The position numbers were made by a program, and so were the translations under genes. A stretch of DNA of 64,000 nucleotides from assembly GCF_004168585.1 (NCBI RefSeq), contig NZ_PGVH01000056.1, positions 190,576 to 254,575 on the forward strand. The letters are read 5' to 3'. A model generated the notes under the pieces. The model was given only the letters and a program-made list of their open reading frames with translations. It did not search any database and was not told the origin of the DNA. Positions 57,887 to 64,000 of the stretch are shown here, piece by piece (the first letter of the stretch is position 1; every line of letters starts with the position of its first letter). The DNA is from Shewanella sp. OPT22. GTDB taxonomy: Bacteria > Pseudomonadota > Gammaproteobacteria > Enterobacterales > Shewanellaceae.

Positions 57887-59494
57887 TTACAAGTCAAGCC
57901 TCTTCCTTTGCAGTGCTTTTTTGGCTTGAATTTCTTTTGTAAAAACTTGCCACTCACTCGAACGTACTTTTGGGTTTATTGTGTCGAAATAAGCCAGTTT
58001 GTGCTTATCACTAAAACCATAGTGAATCGCTTGGGATAAATATCGCTTCGCACGTTCTTTTTGACCTAGTTTTGCATTCAGTAATGCGACTTTCCAGCTT
58101 AAAACAGCGGATTCTGAGCCACCTTCCAACTGTTGTAACAACTTCAGTGCAAGATCATCTTGATTAGCATGGCTACTTGAGAGTAACGCTAAATAGAAGT
58201 GACCCAAATCCTGCAGGACAATATTTTGCTGATGGATTAAATTCAAGGCGGCGTTCTCGAGTTGTTCGGTGTTGTTCAACATAAACAAGCTTTGCAGTAA
58301 TCCTTGTTGATATCTTACATCTGTTGGCAAATCCCTAACTTGTTGCTGATAGTGCTGTCGAGCAGCCGCTAACTTTCCTTTGGCCAACAACAATTGCCCA
58401 TGTGCATCAGAAGCTAATAGCGAGTCAGGTTGAAGTAACAGTGCTTTAGTCAGCAATTCGTCGGCTTGTTCTAAGTCACCAATGGCCATATAACTTAAAG
58501 ACAAGTGGACGAGACTTACACTGTTATTTGGCTGCAGCTTGAGCGCTTTTTTTATAATAATGATACTGTCAGCAAGCTGTCCCATCTCTCTGTATATGTA
58601 ACCAAGATTGGAACTCGCTTCGGGATAATTAGGACGCTTAGCGAGTGCCTCTCGAGTCGCTTTTGCGGCTTTCAGATACCAGCCGAGATTAAAATAAGCC
58701 AACCCCAGCGACTTATAACCTTGAGCCAACTCTGGATCCAGTGAAATCGCATGGTAAGCATGTTCTACGGCTTTTTTCTTCCAGACCTCCTCACCATTAA
58801 ACTGAAAGACACCTTGGCTGTATGCGTCAGCTAAGGCGGCATGAGCAAGTGCGAAGCCCGGCTTAAGCTCAATAGCAGAACTGAATAATTTTATCGCATG
58901 TAAGTTATCTTGTTTTCGATAGCGTTGATAATAGTTAAGCCCTTTTTGATACAACTGTTGTTCGAAGCTTACGTTTTTCAACTCGTTCGAAGTTGAAGAT
59001 TGTTGGCTGGCTTTATCACTCAGCAGAGAAACACTAACAATGAGTACTAAGAAGCTCAAAAACACAGCAGAAGAAGCTTTCCAATATCGTGTAAGCCCCA
59101 TCGAATTAGATGGCATGACATAACTATCAGTGGTTAAGTCGAGCGACGCACTTTGGCTCGCCGAAAGTGAAGAGTTAACGATAACATCGGGCTTTAATCG
59201 ATAACCTCGACCACGAATTACTTCGATATATTCTGGCGCTGCAGCATTATCTCCTAAAGTTTTGCGTAATAATTTGACTCTTTGCTTAAGCGTTTCATCG
59301 CCAATGATGGTATCAGGCCAAACTCGTTCAATAATTTCTTGCTGGCTAACAATGGCAGGAGCCGTTTCACACAGCACTAATAGCAACTGATAACTGAGCC
59401 ATGGCAACGCAATTTCCTCACCATTGCGCCTTAAACTTCTCAGGCGAGTGTCTAAAACCACATCAGAAAATTGATAGCGATAGCCCTGTCTCAT
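57887..59494 (-). CDS. CadC-like membrane regulator with TPR sensor
   Basis: 535 residues. An OmpR/ToxR-type winged-helix domain at the N-terminus (about 5-105, with ETLKQRVKLLRKTLGD and IEVIRGRGYRL) is cytoplasmic. One membrane helix follows (about 142-158, AVFLSFLVLIVSVSL), then a periplasmic TPR array (about 185-500). A ToxR/CadC-like one-component sensor that reads a periplasmic signal and binds DNA directly. It is divergent from the peptide transporter, the likeliest target; two direct repeats lie between them. Confidence 0.88.
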   Translation of the reverse strand: MRQGYRYQFSDVVLDTRLRSLRRNGEEIALPWLSYQLLLVLCETAPAIVSQQEIIERVWPDTIIGDETLKQRVKLLRKTLGDNAAAPEYIEVIRGRGYRLKPDVIVNSSLSASQSASLDLTTDSYVMPSNSMGLTRYWKASSAVFLSFLVLIVSVSLLSDKASQQSSTSNELKNVSFEQQLYQKGLNYYQRYRKQDNLHAIKLFSSAIELKPGFALAHAALADAYSQGVFQFNGEEVWKKKAVEHAYHAISLDPELAQGYKSLGLAYFNLGWYLKAAKATREALAKRPNYPEASSNLGYIYREMGQLADSIIIIKKALKLQPNNSVSLVHLSLSYMAIGDLEQADELLTKALLLQPDSLLASDAHGQLLLAKGKLAAARQHYQQQVRDLPTDVRYQQGLLQSLFMLNNTEQLENAALNLIHQQNIVLQDLGHFYLALLSSSHANQDDLALKLLQQLEGGSESAVLSWKVALLNAKLGQKERAKRYLSQAIHYGFSDKHKLAYFDTINPKVRSSEWQVFTKEIQAKKALQRKRLDL

Positions 59495-59551
59495 AAATGC
59501 TCGTTGTAAGATTCAATAACAACAATTTACCTAATATTCACCAAGATACAA

Positions 59552-59603
59552 CTTGCTTCACTTTCCTTCACCAAAAATTACAGCTTGTTTCACCTTTCCT
59601 TCA
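59552..59603. promoter_or_regulatory. Paired direct repeats in the regulator/transporter gap
   Basis: CTTGCTTCACTTTCCTTCA (59552-59570) and CTTGTTTCACCTTTCCTTCA (59584-59603) are near-identical and begin 32 bp apart, three helical turns, so on the same DNA face. They sit between the CadC-like gene and the POT transporter and are good candidates for the regulator's operator. Confidence 0.6.
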
Positions 59604-59660
59604 AGTACTGATTCATCAGCTTTATACACTCTAAAGTGAACAATCAAAGAGAAAAACGAC

Positions 59661-61175
59661 ATGACAATATTAGCGAAACACCCAAAGGGTTTATTCATTT
59701 GCTTTCTAACTGAAATGTGGGAAAGGTTCAGTTTCTATGGCTTAAAAGCGTTACTGATTTTTTATCTGACGGAGCACTTTTTGTTTACGGATAAACAGGC
59801 CACCAATATTTTTGGTAACTATTTCGCTCTGGTGTATGCGTTTCCATTGCTCGGCGGCTATTTTGCAGACAAATACTTAGGGACAACAAAAGCCGTTACT
59901 TTTGGGGCCATCTTATTGTGCTTTGGTCACTTAGGCATGGCGATAGAAGGAAATCCAGCATATATCGATAATCAAGGCGTCTTAGTACAAAGTGAAGCCT
60001 TGCCAATTTTTTATGTTTCGCTGTCCTTAATCATTGTGGGAGTGGGTTTTTTAAAGCCTAATATTTCAGGCATTGTGGGGAAACTTTATCACATAAATGA
60101 TCCCAGGAAAGATGCAGGGTTTACCATTTTTTATATGGGGATCAACCTTGGTGCAGCACTCGCTGCCATCATTTGTGGTTATGCCGGACGTACATACGGC
60201 TGGGGATATGGTTTTGGCTTGGCAGGCATCGGCATGTTGATTGGTTTAATCACTTTCTTATATGGCCAAAAACACCTCATCACATCCATTAAGCAAGAGT
60301 CTAGAACAAAGCTGATAAGTACAAAATGGCTAGGGGTCTCTTCCAGTTTGTGGATTTATGGCGGCAGTTTAGTTCTTGTGGCTCTAACCTCAATGATGGT
60401 CAGCAATCACCATGTAGTCGCAAGTTTATTAGGGTTTTCACTGCTCATCGCAGCGGTGTGGTTAATTTTTTACTGTTTGAATGAGTCTGATTCAACAGCT
60501 AGGCAAAAAATCTATGCCGCTGTGACCTTAACAATCATGTCGACGGTATTTTTCCTCTGTTTTTTACAGTCTGGAAGCTCAATGAATTTATTTGCAGAGC
60601 GAGTGACTGACCGAGATATATTCGGGTTTATTGTACCAGCACCAATGTTGCAATCGTTGAATGCGATTTTCATTATTTTACTTGCCCCAGTGTTAGCTAA
60701 GATATGGCAAACCATGGGAGAGAAAAATATCGAACCTTCAACCCCGATAAAATTCTCAATTGGGTTAGCACAAGTCGGTCTAGGTTTTGGTTGCTTAGTT
60801 TTAGGGATCGAGTTTGCCAGTGAACAACACCAAGTTGCATTAGTTTGGTTGGTATTAGCTTACTTACTTCACACCACTGGCGAGTTATTTATTTCTCCAA
60901 TTGGACTCTCTATGATCACAAAGCTGTCAGCACCTAGAATTGTGGGCTTAATGCTAGGTTTGTGGTTTTTAGGCTCAGCCATTGCGGAGTATATTGCTGC
61001 TTGGTTAGCCGGAAATATGACGGTACCTGATGCTGTATCCTCAACGCACCCTAGCTTACATTTAGCGACCTACTCAGAGTTATATACCGATATTATGATA
61101 ATTGCGTTCGGCGGTGCATTATTAACGCTGATATTGACGCCATTAATAAAGAAGTGGATGAATGATGTCACTTAA
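59661..61175 (+). CDS. POT family proton-dependent peptide transporter
   Basis: 504 residues with 12-14 membrane helices. The POT motif ExxER appears as TEMWERFSFYGLKALLIFYL, followed by the MFS-like KYLGTTKAVTFGA loop and GVGFLKPNISGIVG. It imports di/tripeptides with protons. It is divergent from the regulator; the nearby S9 dipeptidyl peptidase could feed it substrates. Confidence 0.92.
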   Translation: MTILAKHPKGLFICFLTEMWERFSFYGLKALLIFYLTEHFLFTDKQATNIFGNYFALVYAFPLLGGYFADKYLGTTKAVTFGAILLCFGHLGMAIEGNPAYIDNQGVLVQSEALPIFYVSLSLIIVGVGFLKPNISGIVGKLYHINDPRKDAGFTIFYMGINLGAALAAIICGYAGRTYGWGYGFGLAGIGMLIGLITFLYGQKHLITSIKQESRTKLISTKWLGVSSSLWIYGGSLVLVALTSMMVSNHHVVASLLGFSLLIAAVWLIFYCLNESDSTARQKIYAAVTLTIMSTVFFLCFLQSGSSMNLFAERVTDRDIFGFIVPAPMLQSLNAIFIILLAPVLAKIWQTMGEKNIEPSTPIKFSIGLAQVGLGFGCLVLGIEFASEQHQVALVWLVLAYLLHTTGELFISPIGLSMITKLSAPRIVGLMLGLWFLGSAIAEYIAAWLAGNMTVPDAVSSTHPSLHLATYSELYTDIMIIAFGGALLTLILTPLIKKWMNDVT

Positions 61176-61211
61176 CCTTTTGTAATTATATAAAATCAGT
61201 ATCTATTCCTA

Positions 61212-61262
61212 TTCATTGCTATGAGCTTTTACTCTATAATCGCCGGCGGCTGTTATACAGCC
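61212..61262 (+). promoter_or_regulatory. Promoter and 5' hairpin of the OM protein gene
   Basis: TTCATT (61212-61217), a 17-bp spacer and TATAAT (61235-61240) form a sigma70 promoter. The predicted start near 61247 puts the perfect hairpin GGCTGT-TAT-ACAGCC (61248-61262) at the very 5' end of the mRNA. Such 5' stems stabilise outer-membrane protein transcripts. Confidence 0.6.
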
Positions 61263-61286
61263 ATAGTAAAAATGAAAAGGAACATC

Positions 61287-61976
61287 ATGAAAATCAAATT
61301 ATTTTTAGCTGCAAGCCTTTTTGCAGCTTCATATTCTTCTTTCGCTGCGAATACTGATTATTTAGAAGTTGGCTATTCGTCCCTAAAATTCAAAGATATT
61401 TCTGCAACAAGCCCTAAGGGTTTTCACTTAGCTGCTAGTAAGCAAATTTCTGATTCAGGCTTTTATCTCGCTGCTGATTATCACAACACAACTGACAATT
61501 TCAAAGACTCAGATAATTATGCGGACGATTTTATTGAAGTCACCAGCAAAACAAAGGCTGATATCACTTTTTCACAATTAACCTTGGGTGCTGGTAAAAT
61601 CTGGGAAATGAGTGAATTATCATATATTGATCTCAACTTGAGCTATATGAACTTTAAAGTTGACTCTGATGTTTCAGGCTATTATCGACAACACATTATC
61701 GACTCTGGTGAAGTTTACGAAGATATGGATAAATATAGCGAAGACTCTTCAGCTGACCTAATTAATCTCGGCTTAGCTTTCGGAAAAAGCGTAAATCAAT
61801 TCAACTTTGAAATCGGCGCTGGTGCGGAGCAATCTACTCGCGGAAGTAGTAATACTCGTTTCATTTTTAATGCACAAGTTGGCTACGATTTCTATCAAAA
61901 CTGGTCTGCGAATGTTGCTTACAGAAATGTTAAAGATTACAGTAACCTGTCCGCCAACATTCAATACGCTTTTTAA
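61287..61976 (+). CDS. Outer-membrane beta-barrel protein
   Basis: About 229 residues from the ATG at 61287, supported by AAAAGGA upstream; the longer frame has no ribosome-binding site. A signal peptide (about 1-20) ends at SSFAANTD. About eight beta strands alternate polar and hydrophobic residues, ending in the C-terminal aromatic NIQYAF for outer-membrane assembly. Small OmpW/OmpX-like barrel; ligand unknown. Confidence 0.75.
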   Translation: MKIKLFLAASLFAASYSSFAANTDYLEVGYSSLKFKDISATSPKGFHLAASKQISDSGFYLAADYHNTTDNFKDSDNYADDFIEVTSKTKADITFSQLTLGAGKIWEMSELSYIDLNLSYMNFKVDSDVSGYYRQHIIDSGEVYEDMDKYSEDSSADLINLGLAFGKSVNQFNFEIGAGAEQSTRGSSNTRFIFNAQVGYDFYQNWSANVAYRNVKDYSNLSANIQYAF

Positions 61977-61977
61977 T

Positions 61978-62268
61978 TCAATACTTGAATAAAAAAAAGT
62001 AGAACACCATTATGAAAGAAAGCAGTGCGCCAAAGATCACAGGGTAAAGTAAATACCCATCTCCCCCACGGCGCGCTCTTTTAAAGCACAAACCGACTAA
62101 CAATAAATTAAAGGCACCAAGCAAAATAGATACAAATGCACCATGCCTAAAAGTAATGTTAGTAATTTGCGATACTAAATAGAACAACACAAACCAATCT
62201 ATTAAAATTAAATAGAGAAATAATTTCTGTAGGCCATCAGGCCCTTTTCGATGATAATTCTGAGCCAT
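61978..62268 (-). CDS. Small inner-membrane protein
   Basis: 96 residues with three hydrophobic spans (about 16-36, 43-62 and 73-93) and a positively charged loop (CFKRARRGGDG). No family recognised. It sits 4 bp downstream of the PilZ gene and is probably the last gene of the stator operon; it is convergent with the OM barrel gene. Confidence 0.65.
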   Translation of the reverse strand: MAQNYHRKGPDGLQKLFLYLILIDWFVLFYLVSQITNITFRHGAFVSILLGAFNLLLVGLCFKRARRGGDGYLLYPVIFGALLSFIMVFYFFLFKY

Positions 62269-62272
62269 TCCA

Positions 62273-62722
62273 TTAACTCTTATGTTTATTTTTCATTTGA
62301 ATTTGAACCTGATTCATCAATTCAACGATTTTATCTTCGGGCTCCTCAAGCCATTTAGTCCCATAAAAGTTCAACCTTGAATTCACGGGTACGGCTCTCA
62401 CTACTTTCATTTTCAAGTCACGGTTTACGACTCGAATGTGCAGTCTATCGCCGAGCTCAAGCGGTGTATTACATAAAAATCCGAGCCCACCAATACTCAT
62501 ATCTTTTACGCTCGCAAGACCAACTTTACGTTTGAAACCAAACCGGCTTCGTTTAAATAAATTAGTGGTGATTCCATCACACGCCATACCTAAATCTTCT
62601 GATTTAGACTCCTTTAAACTCATGCGAGTATGCGTTCTATGCTCTTCACCGTTAAATTCTGATTTATCATCTCGAGTTTCTGCGGGAATGAACTCGCCAA
62701 TTTGTGTTAATTGTTCGTCCAT
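62273..62722 (-). CDS. PilZ-domain protein
   Basis: 149 residues. C-terminal PilZ features: SVKDMSIGGLGFLCNTPLELGDRLHIRV (the D/NxSxxG element), with a basic stretch RSRFGFKRK before it. PilZ proteins bind cyclic di-GMP. The gene overlaps the end of motB by 16 bp on the same strand, implying control of this stator or flagellar motor by c-di-GMP; partner is inference. Confidence 0.8.
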   Translation of the reverse strand: MDEQLTQIGEFIPAETRDDKSEFNGEEHRTHTRMSLKESKSEDLGMACDGITTNLFKRSRFGFKRKVGLASVKDMSIGGLGFLCNTPLELGDRLHIRVVNRDLKMKVVRAVPVNSRLNFYGTKWLEEPEDKIVELMNQVQIQMKNKHKS

Positions 62723-63714
62723 TGCTCCGGATACCTGCTCTTATACTGGTTACTTTTTGCGACTTTTGAAGCTTCAGATACCTCTGAACGATATTCACTT
62801 TCTGGTAAATGGTTCATCGCTGTTATTTGTTTTTCAGCTTCGTCACTTAAAATCAATAACTCGATACGTCTGTTTTCGGGTGCGAGCGATTTTTCTCGGT
62901 TCATTGGTAATTGATCAGCCATACCTGTTACTTGAATAACTTGATGACGTTCAACACCCGCATATTCCAGCACTCTTCTTGCTGTGAGTGCTCGCAAACT
63001 TGAAAGCTCCCAGTTGGTAAATTTTTTACTGGCATAGACTTGTTTGTCGGTATGACCAGAAATACTCATCTTATTTTTAACTTTGCTCAACGAAGGGCCT
63101 AATGCCATCAATAAATCTTCAAAGTATGGCGACATTTTATAACTGCCTTTAGCGAACATATCTTTGTTATCATCATCATGAATCAGAATACGTATGCCCT
63201 GTGCAACTAAGATAAGCTTCACATGTGACTCTACATTGGTATCTTCGATTACTTCATTGATTTCTTTTGCTAATAATTCTAGCTGTGCCTGAGTTTCAAA
63301 TTTACCCGGGATCATTGCATTGAGATCTTTACCTTTGCCGGCATTTGGATTGTCTTCGCCAGCTGGGATAAAGTTATGTAATGCAGGACCGCGCTTTTCC
63401 GTGCCAGTAGCGTGAGCGGGCAACACAGATTGTTGAATCGCGATATCACCTTGCATATCGACTAGAGAAGGTGCCCAACTTAAATCAAATGGGTTAATTG
63501 ATCCCACATCAAATAAATCACCACGCAATGTGCTCGCAATCTCTTCTTTCTCTGAATTATCCGACATTTGAATGATCCACAGCACCATAAACAGCGCCAT
63601 CATCGCCAGAGTAAAATCAGCAAAAGCCACTTTCCAAGCACCACTAGAAGCGGCTGCTTTTTGCTTACGATTGCTTTTTCGTCTGATGATCAGTGGTTCG
63701 TTTGTACGCTTCAT
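62707..63714 (-). CDS. motB: Flagellar stator protein MotB
   Basis: About 335 residues from the ATG at 63714, which overlaps the motA stop by one base (TAATG). The membrane helix WKVAFADFTLAMMALFMVLWI contains the proton-binding Asp (AFADF), so it is probably a proton- not sodium-driven stator. A C-terminal OmpA-like peptidoglycan-binding domain (MSISGHTDKQVYASKKFTNWELSSLRALTARRVLEY) anchors it to the wall. Long for MotB; the extra residues lie in the linker. Confidence 0.93.
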   Translation of the reverse strand: MKRTNEPLIIRRKSNRKQKAAASSGAWKVAFADFTLAMMALFMVLWIIQMSDNSEKEEIASTLRGDLFDVGSINPFDLSWAPSLVDMQGDIAIQQSVLPAHATGTEKRGPALHNFIPAGEDNPNAGKGKDLNAMIPGKFETQAQLELLAKEINEVIEDTNVESHVKLILVAQGIRILIHDDDNKDMFAKGSYKMSPYFEDLLMALGPSLSKVKNKMSISGHTDKQVYASKKFTNWELSSLRALTARRVLEYAGVERHQVIQVTGMADQLPMNREKSLAPENRRIELLILSDEAEKQITAMNHLPESEYRSEVSEASKVAKSNQYKSRYPEQWTNN

Positions 63715-64000
63715 TAGCTGCGTTGCTCCATCATCCAACGTTCCAATTCAATAAATGATGGGCGATGTTCAGTTTGGATTTGTTTACGACCAGCATCTAT
63801 CGCCAGCATGGGTGGTTTGCCTTTAGCAAAAGCCGTTAACATCGCGGCTACACAGCGCAATCGAGAAGTCTGACGATCAACTTGATGCTCTAATGCTTTT
63901 GAAAGTGGGTCAAAGAAGCAATAACAAAAGAAAATACCAATAAATGTTCCAGTGAGCGCTGCGGCTACCTTCACTCCAATTAGGGTGATAGAGCCATCGA
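63714..64000 (-). CDS. motA: Flagellar stator protein MotA, C-terminal part
   Basis: Only the C-terminal 95 residues are inside the window; the frame is open to the right edge (DGSITLIGVKVAAALTGTFIGIFFCYCFFDPL). The membrane helices and the cytoplasmic tail fit MotA. It pairs with MotB downstream to form the ion channel. The LLS/SII-type GTG at 63974 is internal, not a start. Confidence 0.9.
   Translation of the reverse strand, partial: DGSITLIGVKVAAALTGTFIGIFFCYCFFDPLSKALEHQVDRQTSRLRCVAAMLTAFAKGKPPMLAIDAGRKQIQTEHRPSFIELERWMMEQRS

Overview
The window looks like chromosomal DNA of a marine gammaproteobacterium of the Shewanellaceae. The core neighbourhood (dapB, carA, carB, greA; argD, astA, astD with a DUF1338 gene; a pabA, S9 peptidase and HDOD cluster; DUF3581) is Shewanella-like. 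The AT-rich base composition, the sedentary integron and several very large eukaryote-like or ankyrin-type proteins suggest a host-associated relative such as Parashewanella. The genus is an inference from gene content and was not tested by a search.

Positions 1-3315 are the intI-proximal part of a chromosomal integron. A tyrosine-recombinase integrase (minus strand, running off the left edge, frameshifted at a run of 8 A) has a LexA-type box before its start. It is followed by at least five cassettes with recognisable attC sites; one cassette has no evident gene. Directly beyond the array, 3394-9868 is a four-gene Wadjet/MksBEFG-like plasmid-defence operon in the order ATPase, MukE-like, MukF-like, TOPRIM. 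Next (10041-13919) is a 1292-residue protein whose C-terminal third carries the Cys box and His/Asp box of ubiquitin-specific proteases. Its start codon directly follows a run of ten G, suggesting phase variation.

Positions 14669-22476 hold DUF3581, then an iron- and oxygen-regulated module: a porin with overlapping FNR and Fur sites, an FMN-binding protein, a PepSY protein and an unknown. A copper nitrite reductase operon follows (nirK, unknown exported protein, Sco, PCuAC) with an FNR/NnrR-type palindrome at the class II position. At 22497-25265 lies a second effector-like protein (degenerate isochorismatase-like domain, ankyrin-like repeat, C80-type cysteine protease domain). Then come secD/secF and a third large unknown protein (28928-32179), an alpha-helical repeat protein with a 128-residue internal duplication.

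Positions 32347-51000 are mostly core metabolism on the minus strand: greA, an RND pump pair between greA and carB, carAB, dapB, an FKBP isomerase, and the arginine/ornithine module argD-astA-astD plus DUF1338. Positions 51048-59494 carry an esterase, a glyoxalase/cupin protein, an HDOD protein, a lipoprotein S9 peptidase, pabA, a 263-bp MITE-like element and a CadC-like TPR regulator. The regulator is divergent from a POT peptide transporter, with two 19-20 bp direct repeats between them. The right edge has an outer-membrane barrel protein and a flagellar stator operon (motA, cut by the edge; motB; a PilZ protein; a small membrane protein).

The most novel content is the USP-like protein behind a poly-G tract, the C80/ankyrin protein, the duplicated helical-repeat protein and the reordered Wadjet-like operon.
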